DNA from: Megalobrama amblycephala
Taxonomy: Eukaryota > Chordata > Actinopteri > Cypriniformes > Xenocyprididae
Reading direction: 5' to 3'
DNA length: 64,000 nucleotides
NCBI RefSeq assembly: GCF_018812025.1
Contig: NC_063045.1
Coordinates: 59,448,383-59,512,382, forward strand
Shown: piece by piece, positions 45,147 through 57,190 of the stretch
Position numbering within the stretch: position 1 is the stretch's first letter
How the letters are laid out: each line of letters begins with the position of its first letter
Translations under genes and position numbers: made by a program
The notes under the pieces: model-generated
What the model was told of the DNA's origin: nothing
Seen by the model: only the letters and a program-made list of their open reading frames with translations
Databases searched by the model: none

Positions 45147-48100
45147 CTAAACTAAAGACATTACCTACCTTTTCTCCTAAATCACAATCTACAATGTCTG
45201 TTTTATTCATCCATTAAAATAGGATATACAGCGTTGTTCTATGCACATATGAACTAAAGAATCAGTACCTAATAAATTACTGTGTGAATGTTTGCATGTC
45301 ACCATTGTGTTTCCTGACAGAACAGAATGTGAATCAGAATAATGCTGCTTTGGAGAATCAGCTCAGAACCGCTGCCGAGCAAGCACTACAAGCCATTGGT
45401 TCTACTCGCACGGCGACTGCTTCTTCTGCGCTAGCAGACCGGGGCCAGCATGTCTTCAACAACAACCTCCTTAAGTTGCACCGAAGCGTTCTGGAGGGCA
45501 TGCTGAATTTTTTGGGGGCCTCTGAGCAGCTGAATAACCTGGAGCAGTACCTCAGAATCCCCCTCAGCCAACTTCAACGAGAGGCAATTAGCACGACAAT
45601 GGTGGTCCACTTCAGGTCAGTGTGTGTGTGGTCAGGTGGGATGAGTGCTACAGTGTGTATAAACTTTAGTGTGTAAGTGTATTAGGTCTGGAAGATAAAG
45701 TCAAGTCAAGTCAAGTCACCTTTATTTATATAGTGCTTTTTACAATGCAGATTGTGTCAAAGCAGCTTTACATTGATAACTGGTATATAATTTTGGCTGC
45801 ACAGCAGCTCTTAAAGAATAGTGTCAATGCAGCAAATCAAAGCACTGTTGAATAAATGTCAAGAATACTGTTGAATATCAAATGTGAAGTCAAATGTCAA
45901 GTGTCCCCAACTAAGCAAGCCAAAGGCGACAGCGGCAAGGAACCCAAACTCCAACAGGTGACATCAGGTGGCAAACAAGTGGCAAATAGGTGTTAAAATG
46001 GAGAAAAAAAAAACCTTGGGAGAAACCAGGCTTAGTCGGGGGGCCAGTTCTCCTCTGGCGAACAGTGCTTTGTTACGAATCAGGTAGCTATCATAAGTCT
46101 GATAGGATCGCAACAATCAAAGTATTTATTTCAGTTCCATCCAGTTGAGGATCGTATTCATCACGCTGGTATGGACGGTTTGTTGAGGAACTGTGCTACT
46201 GGCTGTCGTGTTGATGAGGCCTTCACAATGGATGATCTAGTCGACTCAATCTCTGCTGATACTATGTGTTGTGGTCGTGTCAAGGCGCAGGTCCTTGGTC
46301 TCAGCTGGATACGGCCCGGATCCGGTTGACAATGGTAAACCTCGGGATAAACAGAAAAACTAATATTAGCGTAGATGCCATTCTTTTTCTGATGTAACGA
46401 GTACATCTGGTGTTATAGGAAGTGTTCCCGGTTCCGGCTGACCTAATTTATGCAGCCTAATAATCCTTTAACGGATTTGAAAATATAAATTTATAATGTG
46501 TTATGTGTATGCCAGGTTAAAGAGATGCGTTTAACTGACAGAGTGTGTCTGCATCCCGAACAATGCTAGGAAGATTGTTCCAGAGTTTGGGTGCCAAATA
46601 GGAGAAGGATCTACTGCATGCGGTTGATTTTGATATTCTAGGTTTTTATTATTAGCTGGCCTGAATTCTGAGATCGCAATAAACGTGAAGGGTTATAATG
46701 ATTTAAGAGCTCGCTCAGGTACTGGGGAGCTAAACCATTTAGTGCTTTGTAAGTAATTAGCAAGATTTTAAAATCTATACAGTGTTTAACAGGTAGCCAA
46801 TGCAATGACGACAGAACTGGGCTAATATGGTCATAGTTCCTAGTTGTAGTAAGAACTCTAGCTGCTGCATTTTGTACAAGCTGTAGTTTATTTATCAAGC
46901 GGGAGGAACAACCACCCAGTGGAGCGTTACAGTAATCTAGCCTTGAGGTCATGAACGCATGAACTAACTGTTCTGCATTTGTCATTGAGAACATATGTCG
47001 TAGTTTAGATATATTTTTAAGATGGAAGAATGTGGTTTTACATATGCTAGTAACATGGCCTTCAAATGAAAGATTGGTATCAAAGAGCACACCCAGGTTC
47101 CTACCTGACAACGAAGACTTAACAGAGCAGCCATCAAGTGTTAGACAGTATTCTAGGTTATTACTTGAAGACGTTTCTGGTCCAAAAATTAGAATCTCTG
47201 TTTTTTCTGAATTTAGTAGTAGGAAATTACTGGTCATCCAGTTTTTTATATCAGCTATACATTCTGTTAATTTAGCGAATTGGTAAGTTTCGTCAGGGCG
47301 TGAAGAAATATAGAGCTGAGTATCATCAGCGTAACAATGAAAACTAATGCCATGCTTCCTAATGATATCTCCCAAGGGTAACATGTACAGAGTGAAAAGC
47401 AACGGTCCTAGTACTGAGCCTTGCGGTACTCCATTTTTAACTTGTGATCGATATGACATCTCATCGTTTACTACTACAAACTGATAACGGTCAGATAAGT
47501 ATGATTTGAACCATGCCAATGCAATTCCATTAATGCCAACATAGTTTTCGAGTCTATTTAGAAGAATATTGGGATCAATAGTGTCAAATGCAGCACTAAG
47601 ATCCAGTAACACTAATAGAGAGATACAACCACGATCTGATGATGGTACGGTCTAAATCCTGACTGGAAATCCTCACAGATACTATTTCTTTCTAAAAACA
47701 AACATAGTTGTGATTAAACTACCTTTTCTAGTATTTTTGACAGAAAAGTGAGATTTGAAATTGGCCTGTAATTGACTAATTCTCTAGGATCAAGTTGTGG
47801 TTTTTTAATAAGAGGTTTAATAACAGCCAGCTTAAAAGTTTTTGGTACGTATCCTAGTGATAAAGATGAATGAACTATATTAAGAAGAGGATCTATGACC
47901 TCTGGAAGCATCTCTTTCAATAGCTTAGTCGGTATAGGGTCTAACATACATGTGGATGATTTTGATGATTTAACAAGTTTAGACAATTCTTCCTCTCCTA
48001 AAGCAGAAAATGAATTGAATTTTTCTTCAGGGACACTACAATGTACTGTCTGACACGGTACTGTAGTAGACAGTTGCATGGTTATAATTTTTTCTCTAAT

Positions 48101-51100
48101 ATTATCAATTTTGCAAGTAAAGAAGTTAATAAAGTCATTACTGCTATGCTCTTTGGAAACATCAGAAGTTGAAGCTTTATTTCTTGTTAATTTAGCCACT
48201 GTATCAAATAAATACCTAGGGTTGTGTTTATTTTCTTCTAAAAGTTTTGAAAAATAGGCAGATCTAGCAGTTTTTAAGGCCTTTCTGTACTCAATCATTC
48301 TCTCCACGAAATGCGAAATACTTCTAGTTTTGTTTTCTTCCAGCTGCGCTCCATTTTTCTAGCTGTTGTTTTTAGGGCCCGAGTGTGCTTATTGTACCAT
48401 GGCGTTGGATTAATTTCCTTAATTTTTTTTAAGCGCAAAGGAGCAACTGAGTCTAATGTGCTGGAAAAGACAGAGGCAATAGTTTCTGTTGCAACATCGA
48501 GGTCTTCTAAGCTGTCTGGTATGCTAAGGCGATGAAACTGATCAGGAAGATTATTTATAAAGCGATCTTTAGTGGTAGTAGTGATTGTTCTACCATATTT
48601 ATGGCAGGGAGGCAGTTTAGCCTCTTTGACTAAATGTAATATACACGAGACTAGATAATGATCTGAGATGTCGTCACTCTGCTGCAGAATTTCAACGGCA
48701 TCAATATCGATTCCATGTGACAATATTAGATCTAAAGTATGATTACGACAATGAGTGGGTCCCGACACGTGTTGTCTAACACCAGTAGAGTTTAGAATGT
48801 CTGTAAATGCCAATCCTAATGAGTCTTTTTTATTATCTACATGGATATTAAAATCACCAACAACAAGGACTTTATCTGCAGCTAGTACTAATTCTGATAG
48901 AAAATCGGCAAATTTTTTGATAAAGTCTGTATGGTGTCCTGGTGTCCTGGTATAAATACTTATCACGATAAAAAATTAAGATTTAATGTCACAGCTCTTA
49001 CTCATGCAGACCATATCTAGTACATTGCACTGTCAGTCACAATACATGGAGCAAAAACATCTAAGCCAACACTTGTTAGTGGGGGTCAGTGGTAGGGTTG
49101 GGTACCATTCACATTTTAATCAGTATCGGTACCTGAAATTCAGTGCCGGTAACCAACTGTACCTTTTTTTCTTTACTTTACTCTCTGAGTAAAAAAAAAC
49201 ATTTATTTCAGTAAAAATTCAGTAAACATTTTGTTATATATTTATAAATTTTACATACTAGACAAAATAAATCTCTACAGTCTCCAGCCTGGAAATCACG
49301 TAACATCACAGTGTCTCCAGTCCAAGGTATAGTGTGAACACACTGTTATGTGTGCGGTGTAGTAGAATTCAAATATCACGAAAGACCATATCTCGTGCTG
49401 TTCTGTATCATATATGGACTGGAGTAAGCATGTTTCAGTTATTATGGACATATTGCAAAAAGCATTGACTGCATCTAGTTTTCTGAATTGTAACCACACT
49501 TCAGAACTTTAACCTGTGTGATGTGTCTGAAGGTGCAGGGGTAACGTCGAATGGTCTCTCTCTTGCTTTAACGTACCTTACTCTTGCTCGCAGATGCATT
49601 CTCAGGTACTGAAATTTGTTTGTGGGTTCCATGAAAATTACGGCATGTGACACACTCATGAATGACACTGAAGTCTGAACCTCTAGCCACCAGCTGGCCA
49701 AAAACCAGCAGCACCCTCCATGAAATGTCTTCCTTGGTGTTATACTTTCCACAGCAAAATTAGGATTTATAGTGGAAACAGACCTGATCCAAATGGATCC
49801 TTGGAAGGGTCAAGCCCTGACTGATTGGCTCGTTCTCTCATGTGTCAGGGACATCAGTGGTTTCTCAGTTTTGCTCATTTCCATAGGAACTTTAGTTCTG
49901 TGGACGCTCTGCTTTCTGCACTCACCAAGGGAGGAAGAGTAAAGTTCTTCTGGACCCATGAAGCTGAAGCTGCCTTTTCTGAGCTCAAGTGTCTATTCAT
50001 ATCTGTCCCTATCCTAACTTTCCCAGAACCTGACAAACAATTGTTGGTAAAGTTACATAAGAATCTCGAATACATCCAACAGGCCAAATGCTTTTAAAAT
50101 CCACTGCATCTGCGCTGAAACTCGCCGCATGTTGCAATGCTACTTCGGCTCGTGATTAGAATCTAAAAAATCTGTCTTCATAGTGCTGTATGTACACCAT
50201 CAGCGTGCTCATTTATAATAAAACAAGTTTGACAAGATAGACAGCTGTACAACATCTAATGCTATGAGCAGCCATTCAATATTCATTGCTAATTTACCCA
50301 CACCCCTCCAACCTAATCAGTCAGTTTTTCTTATTTTTAGCCCACAGAAGTTCCAAAATGTAATCTCCAGCCGATCCCCCCCTTAATCAACAATAATAAT
50401 TCAATAATACAATAAAACATTGCTTTCCAAACAACCTGTCTCACAGACAAGCTTATCAATTACCCATTCAATCATCTAGCCACAACAGTGATTTATTTAT
50501 TTATTTATTTATATTTAAATATGTATCACTTCACTGCTGCAGTGATTGCAGTGATTTCTCCCTTTGTCAAAAATAATCTTTAGGTGTGTTTGTTTTTGTT
50601 TTTTGTCTCTGTAGTTCAGATGAGTTCTATGTGGATTATAATGCAGGTGTGTACGGAGCGTACGTGGAGAAGCTCCGACATGAACTTGTGGAATACCTCA
50701 AGGCCGATACATCTGACAACGATGATGAGAGAAACAGAACCAGGACGCAGGTGCAGTTCATCACCGGTGAGATGGTGAACCGTAATGTGATTGTGGACCC
50801 GATGGCCCGCGATCACTGGGTTAAGAAGGACCAAAACCGTTTGCAACAGTACAATGATATCAGAGCTGCATTGATGAATATGTTCCAGAACATCCTGGAG
50901 GACTTCGAAAAAGTGTCAGAAAGGATCAAACACTATTACGAGAGTGGAAAGTGGAACAGGTTAGACAGCTGGCTCCTGGATTACATTCATGTACAAACAA
51001 TAAATTTAAAAATATAAAAAAAGTAAAAAAGTGAATCATTGACAGACCCAAAATACCTTCTGATGAGTTCAGTAGAGCTCCTCTTAGTCCATTAAATCAT

Positions 51101-51167
51101 GTAGTGGATGACCTTCGAAGTAAATGACCTTTTCTCATGTAACTCTTGTTTTCTTTTCAACAGATAG
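44942..51167 (+). CDS. Unrecognised secreted, cysteine-free 242-residue protein, copy 1
   Basis: Four exons with consistent phases: 44942-45026, 45321-45615, 50615-50959, 51164-51167. Exon 1 encodes a clear signal peptide (MISTLKLMLALATVLG then VVVTTVNS), with cleavage likely just after VNS. Exon 2 (KQNVNQNNAALENQLRTAAE onward) and exon 3 (SSDEFYVDYNAGVYGAYVEK onward) look largely helical and charged, with no cysteine anywhere in the protein. There is one N-glycosylation site, NRT at residue 167, after an acidic run DTSDNDDER. The C-terminus is HYYESGKWNR. Splice sites are standard: GTGAGA and GTCAGT donors, CCTGACAG and CTCTGTAG acceptors. Intron 2 holds a 3.3 kb LINE. I considered four-helix cytokines such as interferon gamma, but neither exon phases nor motifs fit. 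The function is unknown. Confidence 0.82.
45095..45144. repeat. (TG)n microsatellite in intron 1 of copy 1
   Basis: TG repeat of about 50 bp, present at the same place in copy 2 (62561-62606). Confidence 0.95.
45321..45615 (+). CDS. Exon 2 of secreted protein copy 1 (fast-evolving)
   Basis: Encodes 97 whole codons between two split codons (phase 1 in, phase 2 out). It aligns to exon 2 of copy 2 over its whole length with 57 of 92 residues identical by eye and five codons net difference, while the flanking introns differ at only about 5% of bases. Conserved anchors are QNVNQNNA, RGQHVF and MVVHF. Confidence 0.85.
46638..47612 (-). pseudogene. LINE reverse transcriptase, fragment
   Basis: Reads [40 protein letters not shown] and the catalytic FHCYADDTQLY. 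The first two are the fingers and palm motifs and YADD the active site. About 30 residues upstream are deleted near 47620-47700, and the C-terminus is cut by a frameshift near 46640. Confidence 0.9.
47714..48966 (-). pseudogene. LINE endonuclease C-terminal part and linker
   Basis: 48966-48295 reads VLVVGDFNIHVDN and SDDISDHYLVSCIL, the GDFN and SDH motifs of AP endonucleases; 48307-47714 continues in another frame to NYRPISNLTFLSKILEKVV at the start of the reverse transcriptase. The N-terminal endonuclease is missing and a frameshift lies near 48300. Confidence 0.88.
49083..49250. repeat. Shared repeat phrase in intron 2 of both copies
   Basis: GGTTGGGTACCATTCACATT and ATCGGTACCTGAAATTC occur here and at 63239-63300, so they predate the duplication. 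The form resembles a fish MITE tip; class unclear. Confidence 0.5.
49820..50096 (+). pseudogene. Ty3/gypsy pol fragment (reverse transcriptase to RNase H junction)
   Basis: The phrases FLSFAHFHRNFSSVDALLSA and LTKGGRVKFFWTHEAEAAFS followed by PILTFPEPDKQLLVK are the standard connection between reverse transcriptase and RNase H in fish gypsy elements. It is an isolated fragment with no LTR nearby. It lies in intron 2 of the secreted-protein gene. Confidence 0.85.
50615..50959 (+). CDS. Exon 3 of secreted protein copy 1
   Basis: Adds 114 whole codons and completes a serine codon across the junction. It contains the acidic run, the NRT glycosylation site and a long C-terminal amphipathic stretch from about YNDIRAALMNMFQNILEDFE. 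It ends AACAG|GTTAGA. The partner exon of copy 2 is beyond the right edge. Confidence 0.83.
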
Positions 51168-52065
51168 ACACACATCAAGAAATCTATCTTCTGACCCAGA
51201 GTGATCACTGTGAGGAGCTCTTCTTTCTGAAATCAATAAGCAATGCTTTGGTTTTACCCACATTCAGTTTTAAATCACATGAACTAATAATAATAATTTA
51301 AACTCTCTTTGTAGGCCAGATCATTGCCTTGATTAATTAAACCCAACAGGGCTCTATCATCTAAAAACTCGATGCCATGGGACTCTTTTTATAGTTAAAT
51401 AGGAATAGTTGACCCAAAAATGAGAATCTGTTGATACTTTACTCACTCTCAGACCATTCAAGATTTACAAACCTCATTTCCACAGACGAGGGACATTAGA
51501 GAAATTACAATGCACAAAAGAAAAGATTGTATGTTTGTAATATATGATGTTTTTTCTTTGTGTGTGTTTTGTGTTGAAGCCAAAGACAAATTTAAACTCA
51601 CAGAACTGAGCCTTCAATTACAATTTCCCAAATATCCCAACTTTTCTGGAAATGGGGTTTGCAGAATATGTTTTGTTTGATGTATTGAAGCATTTCTTGT
51701 GGAGGATCTAAGGATTCTCAATAGCCTACTTGATTTATACCATTTATCATTTAATCATTTCATTATTATTATTATTAATTGATGTAATTTTCTGTTTTCA
51801 TATTTTATCATACTTAATTCCTTTCTATTATTGTCTTTAATCTTATGATTGTGTGGTTTGAAGGGATGTTTGTCTTCATGAGAAAGAGAAAAGAAAATGT
51901 CTCCATTTCAAGGTTTTTAACATCACTGGACGATGATGTGAAGAAGTCATTTTTCATTGTTTTTCCCTTAATATAATAACACTTGTTGGATTTGTGATGG
52001 TCAGATGAAGTCTAAGCATTAAAACATACGCAACTAAGATTATTCAATAAAGTCTGCTCTTTTTT
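51164..52065 (+). other. Terminal exon: stop codon and 3' UTR of copy 1
   Basis: The acceptor TTTTCAACAG is followed by A-TAG. The A completes the last arginine codon and TAG stops translation at 51165-51167, so the exon is almost all untranslated. It runs to the poly(A) signal near 52046. Confidence 0.6.
52046..52051 (+). terminator. Poly(A) signal AATAAA of secreted-protein gene copy 1
   Basis: AATAAA followed within 20 bases by a GT- and T-rich stretch (GTCTGCTCTTTTTTC). It is the first good signal after the stop codon that is not inside an obvious repeat. Confidence 0.55.
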
Positions 52066-52322
52066 CATCACTTCATCTCCTTCTGTTCTTCTCTGGATTT
52101 CCCAGTTAAACTCTCAGGCTGATAGAAGACTTCAGCGTTCAGGGTCACATCCAATATATTTGATATTTCTGACATGAAGATCCATCCGATCTAACATTTT
52201 GGCATGATCTAACAGGGGTAAATTGAGCCTAGGGAGAGGATAAGTTGAGCCACATGGGGGTAAATTGTGCAATTCATTATGCTGAAGTAAAATTGAACAT
52301 TTTACTTGGCCATCTATATAAA

Positions 52323-52325
<3 letters not shown>

Positions 52326-52367
<42 letters not shown>
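52326..52367. repeat. (AC)n microsatellite
   Basis: AC repeat of about 42 bp downstream of copy 1. Confidence 0.95.
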
Positions 52368-52369
<2 letters not shown>

Positions 52370-53335
52370 TGGCACTATAGTGGCATCATCATTTATGTAA
52401 GTGCACTGTATTAAAAAAATAAACAAATTCTGAATAATGTATTTACAAAGAGAAATAGACTCATTTGTCCAGTCAGCATTATTTATTCTGGATCAGAACA
52501 TGAGCTGAAGGCACAATGTATTTTTTGTTAGCATGACAATTAATGCATATTTAAGGTCACACATTTGGAATGCATTCTGATCACTGATACAGAAACACAA
52601 AATAAAATCCTTTCCTGGCAGAACATGGGTCAGCTATACCATACTGTTTACAAAATCCAATAAACACTATATCAAGATTTGGCTGCAACGTGGTATCTTC
52701 GATATATGGCATTACAGTATATCTAAAACATGTCTTTCAACTTAATCAAGAAACACAGGCACAAATGATAGTTTTGACAGTCAGACCTGTCTGTAAATTC
52801 AAGACAGTTACTCTCCCATAATCACACATGATGTGCGGTGAAGGCAAAATACACATTATTTACTATGAATGAGGTACTTCTAACTTCTAAAAGTGTTGCA
52901 TACTACAAGTTAAGACACTCTAGTTCTCTGGTCTGCTGTGAAATACAAGCCGCCAGAGTATTAAAATACATTTGAAAAATTAACATTCAGTTTTTACAAT
53001 GTCTGTTACATGTCAGTCTGCAGTAAAGGCCCGTTCACACCAAGAATGATAACTATAAAGATGATAAAGGTATAGATTTAAAAATCATTCTAAATATAAA
53101 AGAATAGCATGGAGCCCACACAACAGCTATAACGATAATGATATAGAGAAACGATATCATTGGGATTTCCAGCTGTTAAACGATAAAACACTGACAGCCA
53201 ATCAGAATCCACTCATGCATTTAATATGGTGAAGAAGTTAATCACTGAGATCCAGAAAAATCCACCCATTTGACAAGTCAAATCCCCTTTTCAATACAAT
53301 AAAAAATGACATATATGGAAAACAATCTCCAGAAC
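52370..53335. other. Intergenic stretch with a MITE-like piece
   Basis: Mostly unrecognised. From 53026, AAGGCCCGTTCACACCAAGA with repeated ACGATAA-type phrases looks like the end of a fish hAT-type MITE. No gene. Confidence 0.45.
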
Positions 53336-53337
53336 CT

Positions 53338-53609
53338 GCAGAGGACCTATGGCTAATCAACTTTTGGTCAGAACCAATACCAGCCCCCGACCAGGGTCCA
53401 GTGCAGGCCTGGTCCCCCAAGCTCCCGACTCCACCCCGGAGGCTTCACACCTGCCTGCACCTCTACTCTCACCCTCCTGTAAAGACACCAGGGTGCCCAC
53501 CTTCCCACCCCTTGAACTTTTGTTTACTCTATGCCCTCCTCCCCAGCCACCCTGCCTCTGGGCTATCTTCTTACAGCGCAAGGATGTGCCTTTTTGGGAG
53601 GGGGCGTAC
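53338..53609 (+). mobile_element. 3' end of the internal region of an LTR element, family C
   Basis: A proline-rich reading frame (LFTLCPPPQPPCLWAIFLQR) ends in a purine run GGGAGGGGGCG directly before the LTR, the polypurine tract that primes plus-strand synthesis. The same closing phrase type (LQRKDVPFWEG) is seen before the 3' LTRs of elements A and B. The 5' remainder is lost. Confidence 0.75.
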
Positions 53610-53950
53610 TGTCACGTTTAGAGTATGTTTTTGATCAGTTTTCATGCTTTTTTTCTGTCTTCAGTTTCTTAGTCAGTTTTCTAGTTTGTTAATTGTTTCA
53701 GTTCTCCTTGTGTGGTTACTGATTAATTAGTGTCTTCAGTTCAAGTGTGTCTTGTTTAAGTCTCATTAACTCCTCTGTCTGCTGTGTATTTAAGCCTTGA
53801 GTTTCAGTATGTTCTTTGTCTAGCTTTACATGGTATTTGTAGTTTAATTTCCTGTTGATTTTCTCTGTTCCTTGTTCAGATTACTCCATTAAAAGTTCTT
53901 GACGATATCTCCTTCAGTGTGAGTTTCAATACTCCAACTCCAGTGTGACA
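53610..53950 (+). mobile_element. 3' LTR, family C
   Basis: 341 bp from TGTCACGTTTAG to CCAGTGTGACA, with TGTATTTAAG and ATTAAAAG signals. It is followed by GGCTTGCAGTCC, the same flank as the solo LTR at 37973-39901, so both derive from one insertion. Confidence 0.88.
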
Positions 53951-53955
53951 GGCTT

Positions 53956-54690
53956 GCAGTCCTGGCATTTAATGCGATTGGTACGGGTTTAAATCCGCCT
54001 TCTGCTGTGCTTGCATTTATTTTGAATAAAAATGATAATGTTCTAAAAGTAGAAATAAACTGCGAACAAGTGATTAATAATACTGCGAATAAACTGTGAA
54101 TAAAGTGTTTATTGTGTAGGGTTAGGGGAAGGTGTAGGCAAGGTTTTTATTCTTCCAATAAAGCAGTATCCATTTAATAATTATATAAGTATAATAATTT
54201 ACACTCTATGATATTGCATCATGTTAATGTACAAAAATACTGAGGTGCAAATAGTATGTCGATATAAAGTATAGATAGCATCTAATTACTATTTACTCTT
54301 ATTGCAAAGAACTGATACTTTTACATGGTTTAAATAGAATCTACCTCAGAATCTCACCTAGTGTAAACAGCATATCGCTAAGAAAATGCTGCTATTGTCA
54401 CTTTGTGTAAATAGTCGCTGCCTTATTATTGTCCCTATAGTTCACATTAGAGTATTTCACATTAGGGTCACATAACACTTTTAAGTAAGTAGCAGTGGCT
54501 TGACTTGAAAAGACTTTATCACCTCTGCTTAAAAACATGCAATATAATCCTGTTTACATTAAATAAGCCTGCTCCTGAGCAGATTTGAACTTATGAACCT
54601 GTTGCTATGACAGCAAGTCCAAGATGAGCGTTGAAGAACCAAACAATCCAAGATCATGCCAAATTGCATTAATAAAATCCAGCTGAGTTA
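53956..54690. repeat. Duplicated upstream segment, copy 2
   Basis: Matches 39907-40610 in order. No gene. Confidence 0.8.
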
Positions 54691-54764
54691 GCGACGTATG
54701 ATACTCAGTTTAATACAGTCAGACAAGTTCAACATGCAATGTGCTGAAATGATATGAATGAGAA

Positions 54765-55175
54765 TGTAACTGTGATCAGCTAACTCTTTAGTATTATGAC
54801 AATAAAATCTTCTTTCAGTTCTACTGGACTTACCATACGCACCAGGAGCATAAGAAAATTGATCTTTTGTGCCATACAATTGTAATATGTAATATGCCGA
54901 GAGTCATGGGGGGTGGGGGGGGGGGCGGGGTAGTTAGTTTTACGTTCTGTATTTGCTGATAATCACCTAGAGGGGGTTTGACCACTCGTTTATTTTCTGT
55001 TTGGCTAGTTTTATTATCTGGTTTCCAGCCTGACAGAGCTAGTGGTTCTAGCTGGTCTGTCAGATGAGAATAACTTACCAATTCCAGTTAGAACTGCTTC
55101 CTGTTTACCAAGTTTGAAGTATTTGCTTAATATTTGCTTAAAAAAACACCTTTTATCAATAGAATTCAACCAGGC
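54765..55175. repeat. Duplicated upstream segment, copy 2, second part
   Basis: Matches 43071-43500. It contains a G-rich run at 54908-54930. The scrambled LINE fragments found between the two parts in copy 1 are absent here. Confidence 0.75.
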
Positions 55176-55870
55176 ATAATGTTTTGTGTTCTTTTGTATT
55201 GATTTTTGTTGTATTGTACAGCACTTTGAGTCAACCATGAGTTGTGTTGAAAGTGCTTTACAATAAAAAAAAAAAAAGGCAATAATCTTACACTGGTTTT
55301 ACATGGGGGGGGGGCACTTTTTACTCGCCTCCTCGCTGTGCTTCTCCTCACTTCACTTTCTGCCTCCTCGACTTGCAGTCAGACGATACGACTGTAGCTG
55401 ACAAGAGGTAACTACCAGCTTATTATTGCTGTTAATAAATTGAATACTATGTGAATTTGTAGTTGAATGAGGGCATCCATTTTTCAGATTCAATTTACTT
55501 GGCAGATTTCATTAATAATGTTAACTGCAAAATAATGCTTGCTGATCTCTTCTAATTTGGCCAGGGGTACAGGAACTATCTTCACAGGTTTATAAACACA
55601 ATGCAATTTTTATAAATTCAGTAATATTTAAATCAGTAATGAATTTCACTGTTAATTGTATTGTGCTACAAACCTTTGTTCTTATTTAAATGTTTTAATT
55701 TTAAGTTTTCATTCTTAAAATTATAGTCTATTATTTCATTTCTCTTGGATCTTGACTGGCGCTCATCAGGGTCTGAAATTAGATTGTGGCAAAAATGGCA
55801 TCAAAATCAGTTCCTGAATCAAGTTACTTATTAGTTTGATACTTATTGACTCCCCTTTAAATGACGCAAC
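55176..55870. other. Intergenic stretch, nothing recognised
   Basis: Contains an A run at 55265-55278 and a G run at 55305-55314. No gene or repeat family recognised. Confidence 0.45.
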
Positions 55871-57190
55871 GCTTCCTTAAAGGATTAGTTCACTTCTGAA
55901 TTAAAATTTCCTGTTAATTTTACCCCCATGTCATCCGAGATGTTATGTCTTTCTTTCTTCAGTCAAAAAGAAATTAAGGTTTTTGAGGGGGGAAAAAGTC
56001 CAGGATTTTTCTCCATATAGTGGACTTCAACAGTTACCAACAGGTTGAAGGTCCAAATGTCAGTTTCAGTGCAGCTTCAAAGAGCTCTACATGATCCCAG
56101 ACGAGGAATAAGAGTCTTATCTAGAGAAACGTTCGGTCATTTAAAAAAAAATAAAAAATAAAATTACATACTTTTTAACCACAAATGCTCATCTTGCACT
56201 GCTCTGAGATGCTCCACGCATTACGTAATCACGTTGGAAAGGTCACGTGACATAGGTTAAAGTACACATCAAGTGTTCACAAAGCAAACGTGCAAAGACT
56301 AAGTCAAATGCCTTTTACAAAAAAAAAAGGTAAAACAACGATGTCGGATGATTTTGAAGCTGGAGGAGAAAATGAGCTGGAGTTTTTAGCCCTACCGGGG
56401 TACTTCTGGCTACATCATGTGTGACCTTTCCAACATGATTGCGTAATGCGTGGCGCATCACAGAGCAGTGCAATTTTTTATTTTTTTTTATTTTTAGAAA
56501 ATAAACAATTGTTTCACTACTTATATTACTCGTCTGAGATCATGTAGAGCTCTTTGAAGCTGCACTGAAACTGACATTTGGACCTTCGACCCGTTGAACC
56601 CCAGTGAAGTCCACTATATGGAGAAAAATCCTGGAATGTTTTCCTCAAAAACCTTCATTTCTTTTTGACTGAAGAAAGAAAGACAAAAGACACGTCTGCT
56701 CCTGTCAGACTACACTCCCCATAATCCTCCCTGCCAGTCACGTTCACTCCACACCAATCACCTGTTGCCACATACAGCCATGCACACACTCCTCACTAAT
56801 CACCATACCCAGCTGCAGCTCATTACCTGGACAATAAAGGACTCTCATTCACACCATCTGATCGCAAAGTCTTGTTAACACTGTTACAATTCCGAGCGTT
56901 ATATCCTGTTTGCCTGTCTGTTACCATTCCTGCCTGTTACCTGTTATTGACCCGTTGCTGCCTGTCCTGACCTTTGCCTTGTCTGCTGTTCTGTGAATCA
57001 TATCTGCCTGCCTCGATCTACTGCCTGTACCCTGACTACGACTCTGCCTGTCCCTTGCTGTTCCTATTTGCTCCTGATTGACCCTGCCTGTATGACCACG
57101 CTCATCTTTAATAAAACGCTGCATTTGGATCCCCTGCTTGAGTCTCCCTGCTTTACAGAAGACTTCGCCACACTAGATCCAGCAGCTTCC

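Larger units (their letters stand above)
45678..48980 (-). mobile_element. L2/CR1-like LINE, 5' truncated, in intron 2 of copy 1
   Basis: It is inserted between TAAG repeats (45674-45677 and 48977-48980). Copy 2 at about 63113-63125 reads straight through this point, so it is an empty paralogous site. The 3' end, at low coordinates, carries the CAAGT-type pentamer tail and ATTTATATAGTGCTTTTTAC. It encodes a C-terminal part of an AP endonuclease and a reverse transcriptase, both broken. About 22 bp between the left TAAG and the tail are unexplained. Confidence 0.92.

Noticed and set aside
44942..51167. Secreted gene as interferon gamma or another four-helix cytokine
   Set aside because: Small, helical and four-exon fits loosely, but the intron phases (1, 2, 2) and all motifs differ, and the last exon encodes no helix.
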